From Ferruginibacter sp. (GTDB taxonomy: Bacteria > Bacteroidota > Bacteroidia > Chitinophagales > Chitinophagaceae): 64,000 nucleotides of DNA. Under the pieces are notes generated by a model that had not been told where the DNA came from, searched no databases, and saw nothing but the letters and a program-made list of their open reading frames with translations. Positions 53,005-61,405 of the stretch are shown here, piece by piece; the first letter of the stretch is position 1, and the number at the start of each line of letters is the position of its first letter. Where the stretch lies: NCBI GenBank assembly GCA_019638575.1, contig JAHBTN010000001.1:1-64000 (forward strand). The letters run 5' to 3'. The translations under genes and the position numbers were made by a program.

Positions 53005-53408
53005 TTCATACAAATGAAGCAGCAAAGCCTTTGGGCGCTTATCCTCATGCAAAAAAAGTTGGCAACCTTTTATTTCTTTCGGGCATTGGTAGCCGGAATG
53101 CAAAAGATAATTCTATCCCCGGTTTACAGTTAGATGCCGATGGAAATATCATAAAATACGATATTGAAGCCGAGTGCCATCAATGTTTTGCCAATGTAAA
53201 AGCTGTATTGGAAGCAAGCGGTAGCCATTGGAACAACATTGTTGATGTAACGGTTTTTTTAACCAATATGAAAAAAGATTTTGCTCTTTACAATAAAATT
53301 TATGGCGACTATTTTAAAGATGTACAGGCATGCAGAACCACCGTTGAAGTAAAAAGCCTTCCTACTCCTATCGCCATTGAACTAAAAGTTATTGCCACCA
53401 CAGATTAA
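52563..53408 (+). CDS. Fusion of a four-helix-bundle protein and a RidA-family (2-aminomuconate deaminase-like) protein
   Basis: A 281-residue protein from ATG 52563. Residues 1-122 are a four-helix-bundle domain (MATVKKFTDLEIWQLANEL, DNIAEGFGRGGRLEFIQFL). Residues about 123-145 are a Lys/Asn-rich linker that coincides with the right inverted-repeat arm. Residues about 146-281 are RidA-like (AAKPLGAYPHAKKVGNLLFLSGIGSR, AECHQCFANVKAVLEASGS, ACRTTVEVKSLPTPIAIELKVIA). RidA-type enzymes in this cluster act as 2-aminomuconate deaminases. No ATG, GTG or suitable TTG opens the RidA part in frame, so it depends on the fusion or on a rare start codon. Confidence 0.8.
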   Translation: MATVKKFTDLEIWQLANELEQKIYFQLSSGTLSKDYSLKDQINRSVGSIPDNIAEGFGRGGRLEFIQFLSIARASASEVQSQIIRCLNRNHFSKEIFEELNELVDKTVNKIGAFIKYLNESEKTGPKFQGRVSTNKKRVTKNEKQETIHTNEAAKPLGAYPHAKKVGNLLFLSGIGSRNAKDNSIPGLQLDADGNIIKYDIEAECHQCFANVKAVLEASGSHWNNIVDVTVFLTNMKKDFALYNKIYGDYFKDVQACRTTVEVKSLPTPIAIELKVIATTD

Positions 53409-53415
53409 TTATTTG

Positions 53416-54693
53416 ATGATGATATTTGAGAACACCCGGGCCTTTGCCAGTCAGTTAGATGAACAGGACACTTTAAAACATTTCAGAGATAAATTTTATA
53501 TACCCATCATCAATGGCTCCGAATCTATTTATTTTACCGGCAATTCACTTGGCCTGCAACCTAAAACCACGCAGGATTATGTTCTTAACGAACTGGAAGA
53601 CTGGGCAAGTTTTGGTGTAGAAGGACATTTTCATGCACGCCAACCATGGTTTAGTTACCACGAAATGTTTCCTCAATTGCTTACTAAAATTGTAGGTGCA
53701 TTACCGGAAGAAATTGTAGTAATGAACCAGCTTACAGTAAACTTACACCTGCTAATGGCCAGTTTTTACCAGCCAACAAAGGAAAGGTTTAAAATTATCT
53801 GCGAAGCAAAAGCTTTTCCATCTGATCAATATGCTTTTGAAAGCCAGGCTAAGTTTCATGGTCTTAATCCCGATGATGTAATTATTGAAGTGCAACCCAG
53901 GGCAGGCAAACATGTAATACTTACTGAAGATATTTTAACAACCATTAAGCAACATGCAAATGAAACAGCATTGGTAGTATTTAGTGGCGTTAATTATTAT
54001 AACGGCCAGGTATTTGATATGAAAGCAATAACAGCAGCCGCACATGATGCTGGCGCTTTTTGCGGATTTGATTTAGCCCATGCTGCCGGTAACATACCAT
54101 TGCAGTTACACAATTGGGATGTTGATTTTGCCTGCTGGTGCAGTTACAAATATCTTAACAGTGGCCCTGGCGGCGTTGCCGGCGCTTATATCAATCAAAA
54201 ACATGCTGCTAATAAAAGTTTAAAAAGATTAGCCGGTTGGTGGGGGCATCATAAAGAATCCCGTTTTATGATGGAAAAAGGATTTAACCCCATCCCCACT
54301 GCCGAAGGCTGGCAACTAAGCAATGCACCTGTTTTAAGTATGGCCGCACACAAAGCATCACTTGATATTTTTGAAGAAGCAGGATTTGAAAACCTTGTTA
54401 CTAAAGGACAGCAATTAAGCAATTATTTATTTTTTATTATCGAAGAGATAAATAAATCGGTTGAAAATAAAATTATTGAAATCATCACACCTAACAATGC
54501 AAAGGGTTGCCAGGTAAGTATGCTGATGATGGAAAAAGGTAAAGAAGTATTTGATACTTTAAAGCACAACGGTATACTGGCCGACTGGCGTGAACCAAAT
54601 GTAATACGTATTGCGCCGGTACCTTTATACAATACTTTTGAAGATGTTTGGAAATTTGGCGAAATAGTAAAACTGATTGTAAAAAAACGGTGA
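53416..54693 (+). CDS. kynU: Kynureninase
   Basis: A PLP enzyme splitting kynurenine or 3-hydroxykynurenine into (hydroxy)anthranilate and alanine. Start 53416 (MMIFENTRAFASQLDEQD) leaves a 7-nt gap after the RidA stop. The 425-residue protein shows YFTGNSLGLQPK at the start, FDLAHAAGNIPLQLHNWDVDFACWCSYKYLNSGPGG in outline with the PLP lysine in SYKYLN, and RIAPVPLYNTFEDVWKF at the end. The stop TGA overlaps the KMO start as TGATG, showing coupled translation. Confidence 0.95.
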   Translation: MMIFENTRAFASQLDEQDTLKHFRDKFYIPIINGSESIYFTGNSLGLQPKTTQDYVLNELEDWASFGVEGHFHARQPWFSYHEMFPQLLTKIVGALPEEIVVMNQLTVNLHLLMASFYQPTKERFKIICEAKAFPSDQYAFESQAKFHGLNPDDVIIEVQPRAGKHVILTEDILTTIKQHANETALVVFSGVNYYNGQVFDMKAITAAAHDAGAFCGFDLAHAAGNIPLQLHNWDVDFACWCSYKYLNSGPGGVAGAYINQKHAANKSLKRLAGWWGHHKESRFMMEKGFNPIPTAEGWQLSNAPVLSMAAHKASLDIFEEAGFENLVTKGQQLSNYLFFIIEEINKSVENKIIEIITPNNAKGCQVSMLMMEKGKEVFDTLKHNGILADWREPNVIRIAPVPLYNTFEDVWKFGEIVKLIVKKR

Positions 54694-56042
54694 TGCAAAA
54701 AAACGAAACTGTAATAATTGGCGCCGGACTTGTTGGCTCACTGCTTTCTGTTTATTTATGCAAGCGTGGTTATAAAGTAAAAATTTATGAACGACGGCCG
54801 GATATGCGTAAAGCCGATCTTGTTGCTGGCAGGTCGATAAACCTTGCACTAAGCGACCGTGGCATTAAAGCGCTTGAGGAAGTGGGACTGATGGATGAGA
54901 TTAGAAAAATATGCATTCCCATGCATGGCCGTTTTATGCATAATGCCGATGGCAGTACTGCCTATCAGCCTTACGGAAAAGAAGGACAGTACATCAATTC
55001 GGTATCCCGTGCACAGTTAAACTGTAAACTGATGGACCTTGCCGAAGAACACGGCGCCCAAATCATCTTCAACCAAAAATGCGAAAGCATAGATTGGAAT
55101 AAAAACGAAATTTTATTACAGGATACCGGCAATCAATCTTTATCCACTGTACACTTTAACCTGTTATTTGGCAGCGATGGCGCTTATGCAGCCACAAGGC
55201 TTACGCACCAGTTGCAACACAACCGTTTTCAGTACAATCAATATTATATCGACTTTGGTTATAAAGAACTAAACATACCGCCGGGAAAAAACGGAAGTTT
55301 TTTACTCGAAAAAAATGCACTGCATATTTGGCCCCGTGGTAACTACATGATGATTGCATTGCCAAATATGAACGGAAGCTTTACCTGTACTTTGTTTTTT
55401 CCTTTTGAAGGCAATCCATCATTTGAAATGCTTGACACAAAAGAAAAAGTAACCGAATTTTTTAAACAAACATTCACCGATGCTGTTCCGCTAATGCCCA
55501 CACTTGAAGAAGATTTTTTTGACAACCCTACTTCATCACTGGTAACAGTAAAATGTTATCCCTGGATAAGAGATGATAAATTTGCATTGATTGGTGATGC
55601 AGCACATGCCATGGTTCCGTTTTTTGGACAGGGTATGAACTGCGGTTTTGAAGACTGCTCGGTTTTAAACAGCCTTATTGATACCCATAACGGCAATTGG
55701 AAAAATATACTGGCCCAATACCAGGAACTACGCAAACCCGATGGCGATGCTATCTGCGATTTGGCATTGAATAATTTTGTGGAAATGAGAGATAAAGTTG
55801 CCAACCCAAAATTTTTGTTGCAGAAAAAAATTGAAGCAAACTTCAGCAATAAATATCCTGGCAAATGGATTCCTTTGTACAGCCAGGTAACTTTTAGTCC
55901 GCAGATAAGATACAGCGAAGCATTGGTTAATGGTAAAAAACAAGAAGACATCATGCAGCAGGTGATGGCTTTACCAAACATTGACAACTGCTGGCAGGAT
56001 GAAGCTATTGAAAAAATGATTTTTGAAAAGATGAATGCATAA
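54693..56042 (+). CDS. kmo: Kynurenine 3-monooxygenase
   Basis: An FAD-dependent hydroxylase that makes 3-hydroxykynurenine. From ATG 54693, which overlaps the kynureninase stop, the 449-residue protein shows the FAD motif VIIGAGLVGSLLSVYLCKRG, the RSINLALSDRGIKAL segment of KMO, and GDAAHAMVPFFGQGMNCGFED. The C-terminal membrane-anchoring helix found in animal KMO is absent. It is the fourth gene of the plus-strand kynurenine unit. Confidence 0.95.
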   Translation: MQKNETVIIGAGLVGSLLSVYLCKRGYKVKIYERRPDMRKADLVAGRSINLALSDRGIKALEEVGLMDEIRKICIPMHGRFMHNADGSTAYQPYGKEGQYINSVSRAQLNCKLMDLAEEHGAQIIFNQKCESIDWNKNEILLQDTGNQSLSTVHFNLLFGSDGAYAATRLTHQLQHNRFQYNQYYIDFGYKELNIPPGKNGSFLLEKNALHIWPRGNYMMIALPNMNGSFTCTLFFPFEGNPSFEMLDTKEKVTEFFKQTFTDAVPLMPTLEEDFFDNPTSSLVTVKCYPWIRDDKFALIGDAAHAMVPFFGQGMNCGFEDCSVLNSLIDTHNGNWKNILAQYQELRKPDGDAICDLALNNFVEMRDKVANPKFLLQKKIEANFSNKYPGKWIPLYSQVTFSPQIRYSEALVNGKKQEDIMQQVMALPNIDNCWQDEAIEKMIFEKMNA

Positions 56043-56044
56043 CC

Positions 56045-56665
56045 ATGTACAAATTTCCTTATTACACAGAAGAAAACCGGGAAAAAGTAATTGCTTTTAT
56101 GAAAGCATATCCCTTTGCCGTAATTGTAGGTATTGGTGAACAATATCCTGCAGCATCTCATATTCCGCTTGATGTGGAAGTTCAGGAAAACGGTAAAATA
56201 TTTTTAAAAGGCCACCTTATGAAAAAGACCGACCATCATATTGCATTTGAAAAAAATGAAAATGTGTTGGTTATTTTTAATGGGCCTCACACGCATGTTA
56301 GTGCAAGCTGGTACACAACCCCTGCGGTTGGCAGCACCTGGGATTATATGGTGGTGCATGCCAAAGGAAAAATAAAGTTTACCAATGAGCAGGGAACTTA
56401 TGAAGCAGTAAAAGCCATCACCAATAAATATGAAGGATTTGATAAATCATCATCATTTGATAAACTGCCAAAAGAATATGTTGATAAAATGCTGAAGGCC
56501 ATTGTTGGTTTTAGCATAGAAGTTGAAAGCCTCGACAACACTTTTAAACTAAGTCAAAACAGGGATGAAGAATCAAAAAGGAATATCATTGAAGCCTTGT
56601 ATAAAAGAGGCGATGAAAATTCAAAAGCCATAGCAAAGGAAATTTTATCACGCTTAACTGATTAA
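56045..56665 (+). CDS. FMN-binding PaiB-like protein
   Basis: A 206-residue protein of the PaiB / FMN-binding negative transcriptional regulator family (YPFAVIVGIGEQYPAASHIPL, KTDHHIAFEKNENVLVIFNGPHTHVSASWY in outline, VVHAKGKIKFTNEQGTYEAV). It begins 2 nt after the KMO stop, so it is part of the kynurenine operon. The link with kynurenine breakdown is not known; an FMN-dependent or flavin-handling role next to a flavin hydroxylase is a guess. Confidence 0.85.
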   Translation: MYKFPYYTEENREKVIAFMKAYPFAVIVGIGEQYPAASHIPLDVEVQENGKIFLKGHLMKKTDHHIAFEKNENVLVIFNGPHTHVSASWYTTPAVGSTWDYMVVHAKGKIKFTNEQGTYEAVKAITNKYEGFDKSSSFDKLPKEYVDKMLKAIVGFSIEVESLDNTFKLSQNRDEESKRNIIEALYKRGDENSKAIAKEILSRLTD

Positions 56666-56674
56666 CTTTGCTGC

Positions 56675-57499
56675 ATGACCCGTAAACAACTTATTGAACA
56701 GATACAAACAAAAAAATCTTACCTGTGTGTTGGGTTAGATACCGACATCAAAAAAATTCCTGCTCACCTGCAATCGCATCCCAATGCGGTTTTTGAATTC
56801 AATAAACAAATTATTGATGCTACGCAAGACCTGTGTGTTGCTTATAAATTAAACACAGCTTTTTACGAAGCTATGGGTGTTAAAGGATGGCAAGCCATGG
56901 AGGAAACAGTCAATTACATTCCTAAAAACCAGTTTATAATTGCCGATGCCAAGCGTGGCGATATTGGCAACACATCTACCCAATATGCTAAAGCATTTTT
57001 TGAAGCAATGGATTTTGATGCTATTACGGTGGCGCCATACATGGGCGAAGACAGTGTAAAACCATTTTTGGAATTTGAAAATAAATGGGCCATTGTTTTG
57101 GGTTTAACCAGCAATGCAGGCAGTAAAGATTTTGAACAATTGAAAGTTGTTGGTCAGGCGACCAACAACGGCGGAGAATATTTATATGAATCTGTACTAA
57201 AAAAAGTAAGCAGTTGGGGCACCGTTGAAAACCTGATGTTTGTGGTTGGTGCCACCAAGGCAACCGACCTTGAAGCAATACGTACAATTATTCCTGATCA
57301 TTTTTTATTGGTGCCTGGCGTGGGTTTCCAGGGAGGAAGCCTTGCAGAAGTAAGTAAATACGGCATGAATAAAGATTGCGGCCTGTTAGTGAATGCATCA
57401 AGGGCTATTATTTATGCAAGCGAAAAAGAAGACTTTGCAAATGAAGCAAGGGCCATTGCAAAACAATATCAAACAGAAATGGCCGCTTATCTTAGTTAG
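56675..57499 (+). CDS. pyrF: Orotidine 5'-phosphate decarboxylase
   Basis: Catalyses the last step of UMP synthesis. The 274-residue protein is the longer bacterial type: [16 protein letters not shown] at the start, [23 protein letters not shown] in outline with the catalytic [19 protein letters not shown], and [12 protein letters not shown] for phosphate binding. It lies 9 nt after the PaiB-like gene and may ride on the kynurenine operon, although the pathway is unrelated. Confidence 0.94.
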   Translation: MTRKQLIEQIQTKKSYLCVGLDTDIKKIPAHLQSHPNAVFEFNKQIIDATQDLCVAYKLNTAFYEAMGVKGWQAMEETVNYIPKNQFIIADAKRGDIGNTSTQYAKAFFEAMDFDAITVAPYMGEDSVKPFLEFENKWAIVLGLTSNAGSKDFEQLKVVGQATNNGGEYLYESVLKKVSSWGTVENLMFVVGATKATDLEAIRTIIPDHFLLVPGVGFQGGSLAEVSKYGMNKDCGLLVNASRAIIYASEKEDFANEARAIAKQYQTEMAAYLS

Positions 57500-57503
57500 T
57501 GAA

Positions 57504-58034
57504 TTACACAGCCCTGTTTATTTTTCCTGATGTAATCACTTCTTTAATAATTCTTTCTATTTCTTCCGGCTTTCTTGTACCAATCAGCAGTAATTTTCCA
57601 TCGTTAAACTGCAATTGTAAACCCCGGTTACTTGATGCAGATGTATTGATAGCCCGGCCAGTCTTTGCAGAGCCATATCTTATTCCATAACCGCCGTATT
57701 CGTGAAAAGAATTGTAATCTCTCATATAAGCATCTCTCAACTCATGCCAGGCAATAGTTGTTGCTTTAAATTGATAAGGATAAAAGCGGTAACGGATACC
57801 GGTTTCATCAATGTTTGTTTGTAACCTGATGGAAAATAAAAACAATAACAACAAAAGCATAAAAAATTCAATCAGTAATAAAACATAACCGGGAGCCGGG
57901 TTTTTGCCAAATGGTTTACCTAAAATTATTTGTTGCACAATGGCAAAAATGAATAACAGGTTAAGTGCAATTACAGCCAACCAGGCCCACCATGTTGTAA
58001 ACCTTTGTTCTTCTTTAAAATGAATGGCTGCCAT
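57504..58034 (-). CDS. Small membrane protein of unknown function
   Basis: A 176-residue protein from ATG 58034 (MAAIHFKEEQRFTTWWAWLAV). It has two membrane segments (WAWLAVIALNLLFIFAIVQQII, YVLLLIEFFMLLLLLFLFSI) and a soluble PH-like C-terminal region (TGIRYRFYPYQFKATTIAWHEL, LQLQFNDGKLLLIGTRKPEEIERII). The layout fits bacterial PH-domain membrane proteins. It lies 2 nt downstream of the GDSL hydrolase gene and is coupled with it. Confidence 0.65.
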   Translation of the reverse strand: MAAIHFKEEQRFTTWWAWLAVIALNLLFIFAIVQQIILGKPFGKNPAPGYVLLLIEFFMLLLLLFLFSIRLQTNIDETGIRYRFYPYQFKATTIAWHELRDAYMRDYNSFHEYGGYGIRYGSAKTGRAINTSASSNRGLQLQFNDGKLLLIGTRKPEEIERIIKEVITSGKINRAV

Positions 58035-58036
58035 TT

Positions 58037-58639
58037 TTATATTTGTTTTAAAATAGCATTGGCTAATTTTTGTGCCCACTTAAAATATTCTTTTCCCGAA
58101 GGATGCAAACCATCCGGCGCTAAAAATATTTCTTTACTTCCATCTTCTCTTTGCGATGTTGTGATGTTGATATAATTGCACCGGTACTTTTTTGCGATTG
58201 TTTCACAGGTGTAGTTGTAAACATCAATTTCTTCAGCAATTTTTTTTCTATCTCTACCCTCTGCAAAAGGTGTAATACCCCAATCGGGAATGCTTACAAC
58301 AAAAACCCTTGATGGCTTATCACCTGCAAATTGAACGGCTTTCTGTAACAATTGCTTTAATTCAATTTCAAAATCAACTACGGCACGGCCCCTGTATTGG
58401 TTGTTTACACCAATGAGCAAGGTAACAAAGTCGTAAGTATTTAAAGTGATGGTATTTTCAATAGCATGCAAAAGCTCATCGGTTGTCCAGCCGGTTTTGG
58501 CAATAATTTCTGCTGTACAAAATGCAAAACCCTTTTTACGCAACAATTGTACTGCCTGGTTGGGAAAATTTTCTGCAAAGGGAACCTGCTCGCCAATAGT
58601 GTAGCTGTCGCCTAATGCCAAATAAGAGTAGTTTGTCAA
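58037..58639 (-). CDS. SGNH/GDSL hydrolase
   Basis: A 200-residue esterase-type hydrolase with block I YLALGDSYTIGEQVPF (catalytic serine), block III LLIGVNNQYRG (oxyanion residue) and block V APDGLHPSGKEY (Asp-His). No signal peptide is seen, so it acts in the cytoplasm. The natural ester substrate is unknown. The gene starts 119 nt from the divergent membrane protein gene at 58768. Confidence 0.87.
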   Translation of the reverse strand: MTNYSYLALGDSYTIGEQVPFAENFPNQAVQLLRKKGFAFCTAEIIAKTGWTTDELLHAIENTITLNTYDFVTLLIGVNNQYRGRAVVDFEIELKQLLQKAVQFAGDKPSRVFVVSIPDWGITPFAEGRDRKKIAEEIDVYNYTCETIAKKYRCNYINITTSQREDGSKEIFLAPDGLHPSGKEYFKWAQKLANAILKQI

Positions 58640-58767
58640 TTATTAATTATTAACTACAAATGTATAGACAATAATGGTTCTTCAATATGTTAAAATATTC
58701 ATACAATTTGTAAAATATTTTTGTCTTTATGTAAAATATACTTTACTTTTATAAAAAATTGAAAGAT

Positions 58768-59244
58768 ATGACACCTAAATTATTATTACCTAACAAGTAT
58801 AAAAAAATTGGATGGGTTATATTGATACCATCAACAGTTCTTGGGTTGGTACTTTGTTTCCGGGACTTTGGCGCCGATTGGTTACATCTTAAAACATTAG
58901 TTTTAGCCAACGATGCAACATTTGACAAAAAAATTTATTTCACTTTTACCGATGTTAACTTTACCAATACTCTCATCGGTTCTGCATTTATCATCGGAGC
59001 ATTGCTTATTAGTTTTTCAAAAGAAAAAGATGAAGACGAATACATTAGTGAACTAAGGTTATCATCGTTACTTTGGGCTGTGCTTATTAGTTACCTGTTG
59101 TTATTGATTGCTTTTTTGTTTGTGTTTGGAACTCCATTTTTAAATGTGATGGTATATAATATGTTTACTTTACTTATTATTTTCATTGCTAGGTTCAACT
59201 ACCTTATGTACAAAAATTCCAAAAAACCGATAGATGAAAAATAA
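58768..59244 (+). CDS. Membrane protein paired with a small HTH regulator
   Basis: A 158-residue protein from ATG 58768 (MTPKLLLPNKYKKIGWVIL). It has four hydrophobic segments (IGWVILIPSTVLGLVLCF, TLIGSAFIIGALLISFS, LLWAVLISYLLLLIAFLFVFG, VYNMFTLLIIFIARF). No motif is known. Its last 11 bases overlap the start of the following helix-turn-helix gene. Pairs of a short membrane protein and a small Cro-type regulator are common in bacteria; the signal sensed is unknown. Confidence 0.65.
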   Translation: MTPKLLLPNKYKKIGWVILIPSTVLGLVLCFRDFGADWLHLKTLVLANDATFDKKIYFTFTDVNFTNTLIGSAFIIGALLISFSKEKDEDEYISELRLSSLLWAVLISYLLLLIAFLFVFGTPFLNVMVYNMFTLLIIFIARFNYLMYKNSKKPIDEK

Positions 59245-59434
59245 TATAAAAGTAGAGAGGGCCATTAAGGGACTAACCCAGGAAGATCTTGCAAAAAAAG
59301 TATCGGTAAGCAGGCAAACCATCAATGCTATGGAAGCAAACAAATATGTGCCTTCCACTGTTTTGGCATTAAAAATTGCAAAACTTTTTGGTAAGCCAGT
59401 TGAAACAATATTTTTTTTGGATAAAAACGATTAA
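59234..59434 (+). CDS. Small Cro/CI-type helix-turn-helix regulator
   Basis: A 66-residue protein consisting of one HTH domain (IKVERAIKGLTQEDLAKKVSVSRQTINAMEANKYVPSTVLALKIAKLF in outline, then GKPVETIFFLD). The length and the end are typical of the small YozG-like regulators. It overlaps the membrane protein gene by 11 bp, so the two are translated together. Confidence 0.9.
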   Translation: MKNNIKVERAIKGLTQEDLAKKVSVSRQTINAMEANKYVPSTVLALKIAKLFGKPVETIFFLDKND

Positions 59435-59440
59435 ACTCAA

Positions 59441-59911
59441 TTAAACAGTACTTGCTGCTAAACGGTTTATCCATTTTTTACAAATGATTAATGGTATTAA
59501 TCCAAATATACCAAAGCAGCAGTCGATTAAGATATGAAAGATTGGTATTTGCCTTACCGAACCTGCAATAAACGCCAAAGGCACAACAAGTATGCAGGTG
59601 ATAATTTGCCAGTCGATGATCCAGATATTACGTACCGGGTTGCGGTACAATCCTATGAATGAAATGGCAATGATAAAATGAGCAAATGCCAGCCAGTCGT
59701 ACCCATAAGCCAGGAAAGGGTACTTTGCATTGGTATCAACAAGCGCCGTGTAACAAAGTTGCAACCAGTTGCCCAATCGTTCAGGAAACATTTCTTTGTA
59801 TTGCATCAGCCAGCGCAGTTCTGTTTCGGCGGGCATAGCAGTAATACCGCTAATAACCAGGGCTGCCATGAAAAACAATATCAGCAAGCGTATTTTTGAA
59901 ATCAGCTTCAT
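59441..59911 (-). CDS. Small integral membrane protein
   Basis: A 156-residue protein with about four membrane segments (LISKIRLLILFFMAALVISGI, WLAFAHFIIAISFIGLY, WQIITCILVVPLAFIAGS, HILIDCCFGIFGLIPLIICK). No motif is recognised. It converges with the HTH gene, 7 bp between stops, and is divergent from the glutaryl-CoA dehydrogenase gene. Confidence 0.6.
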   Translation of the reverse strand: MKLISKIRLLILFFMAALVISGITAMPAETELRWLMQYKEMFPERLGNWLQLCYTALVDTNAKYPFLAYGYDWLAFAHFIIAISFIGLYRNPVRNIWIIDWQIITCILVVPLAFIAGSVRQIPIFHILIDCCFGIFGLIPLIICKKWINRLAASTV

Positions 59912-59967
59912 TCTTTTTTAAAGTTATAAAATAAAAAAACAAAAAACCAGCTTTGCCGCAGTGTATT

Positions 59968-59975
59968 TATATTTG
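59968..59975 (+). promoter_or_regulatory. Candidate -7 element of the glutaryl-CoA dehydrogenase gene
   Basis: TATATTTG fits TAnnTTTG. If used, the 5' leader would be about 125 nt long and would contain conserved block B. The -33 box is not convincing. Confidence 0.4.
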
Positions 59976-60009
59976 CGGTTAAGATTGCAGCCTTAGTGGC
60001 TTATGCAAT

Positions 60010-60076
60010 GCTGAATAATGATTACCGGTACAAGAGTGCGATGCCAATGAAGCCAAATAGCAGTACAAATGCCCGG
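60010..60076 (+). promoter_or_regulatory. Conserved leader block, copy B (upstream of glutaryl-CoA dehydrogenase)
   Basis: GCTGAATAATGAT, four bases, ACAAGAGTGCGATGCCAATG inside 60027-60052, then AAATGCCCGG from 60067. It matches the block before 3HAO in sequence, order, spacing and orientation and ends 29 nt before the ATG at 60106. Confidence 0.6.
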
Positions 60077-60105
60077 TTAAAAATAAAAAAACAAAAAAAT
60101 TAACG

Positions 60106-61290
60106 ATGGCTGCAAAAACAGATAATTTTCAATCGCCCGATTATTTTAATGTAGATGAACTGCTTACCGATGAACATAAACTCATCAGGGAAACTGTAAG
60201 AAATTATGTAAAGAAAGAAATTTCGCCAATCATAGAAGACTATGCACAGCGTGCCGAATTTCCGCTACAGATTGTAAAGCAAATGGGCGAACTGGGTTGC
60301 TTTGGCCCTACCATTCCTGAGCAATATGGTGGCGGCGGACTGGATTATATCAGTTATGGTTTGATGATGCAGGAACTGGAACGTGGCGATAGTGGTGTAC
60401 GGTCAACCGCAAGCGTGCAGGGCAGCCTGGTGATGTTTCCTATTTACCAGTACGGCAGCGAAGAGCAACGCAAAAAATATTTGCCCAAGCTTGCCAGCGG
60501 CGAGTGGCTGGGTTGTTTTGGATTAACAGAGCCTAATCATGGCAGCGACCCCAGTAATATGCTTAGCAATTTTAAAGATGCCGGCGACCATGTAATTTTA
60601 AATGGCGCTAAAATGTGGATTAGTAATGCACCTTTTAGCCAGGTAGCTGTTGTATGGGCAAAAGATGAAGCCGGTGAAATAAAAGGAATGATTTTGGAAA
60701 GAGGCATGGAAGGTTTTAGCACACCCACTACACATGGCAAATGGAGCCTGCGTGCAAGCGCCACCGGTGAGTTAGTGTTTGATAATGTAAAAGTGCCTAA
60801 AGAAAATATTTTTCCAAACATTAAAGGTTTAAAAGGGCCGCTGGGTTGCTTAACCAAAGCAAGGTATGGTATTGCCTGGGGTGCTATTGGCGCTGCTATG
60901 GATTGTTATGATACGGCTTTGCAATACAGCAAAGAAAGAATTCAGTTTGGCAAACCGATTGGTGCTTTTCAGTTGCAACAAAAAAAATTAGCCGAAATGG
61001 TTACCGAAATTACCAAGGCGCAATTATTAAACTGGCGCCTGGGTGTTTTGATGAACGAAGGAAAGGTAACACCACAACAGGTAAGTATGGCAAAAAGAAA
61101 TGGCTGCGAAACCGCCACCAATATTTGCAGGGCTGCCCGTCAAATGCTGGGCGGAATGGGCATTACAGGCGAATATCCCGTGATGCGCCACATGATGAAC
61201 CTGGAGAGTGTGATTACATACGAAGGAACACATGATATACATTTATTGATTACAGGGATGGATGTTACGGGGATGAATGCGTTTAAATAA
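60106..61290 (+). CDS. Acyl-CoA dehydrogenase, probable glutaryl-CoA dehydrogenase
   Basis: A 394-residue FAD-dependent enzyme. ELERGDSGVRSTASVQGSLVM, GCFGLTEPNHGSDPSNM and the catalytic glutamate in ITYEGTHDIHLLITG are visible; the S-V-Q-G-S-L-V-M and H-G-S-D features match glutaryl-CoA dehydrogenases rather than short-chain acyl-CoA dehydrogenases. It oxidises and decarboxylates glutaryl-CoA to crotonyl-CoA, joining tryptophan and lysine breakdown to beta-oxidation. The leader shares a block with the 3HAO gene. A tandem repeat follows the stop. Confidence 0.9.
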   Translation: MAAKTDNFQSPDYFNVDELLTDEHKLIRETVRNYVKKEISPIIEDYAQRAEFPLQIVKQMGELGCFGPTIPEQYGGGGLDYISYGLMMQELERGDSGVRSTASVQGSLVMFPIYQYGSEEQRKKYLPKLASGEWLGCFGLTEPNHGSDPSNMLSNFKDAGDHVILNGAKMWISNAPFSQVAVVWAKDEAGEIKGMILERGMEGFSTPTTHGKWSLRASATGELVFDNVKVPKENIFPNIKGLKGPLGCLTKARYGIAWGAIGAAMDCYDTALQYSKERIQFGKPIGAFQLQQKKLAEMVTEITKAQLLNWRLGVLMNEGKVTPQQVSMAKRNGCETATNICRAARQMLGGMGITGEYPVMRHMMNLESVITYEGTHDIHLLITGMDVTGMNAFK

Positions 61291-61405
61291 TGTAGAATTG
61301 AGAATGTATAATGTAGAATTGATGATGTAGAATTGATGATGTAGAATTGATGATGTAGAATTGAGAATGTATAATTGATAATGTATAATGTATAATTGGT
61401 AATTG
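61291..61405 (+). repeat. Tandem repeat (14-bp unit) behind the glutaryl-CoA dehydrogenase gene
   Basis: Three exact copies of TGTAGAATTGATGA at 61312-61353 are flanked by variant copies with GAGAATGTATAA. The 3' end (61378-61397) is also the left arm of the inverted repeat around the third four-helix-bundle gene. Confidence 0.85.

Noticed and set aside
61291..61405. CRISPR-like array
   Set aside because: The 14-bp units are adjacent, without unique spacers, and no cas genes are present; this is a simple tandem repeat.
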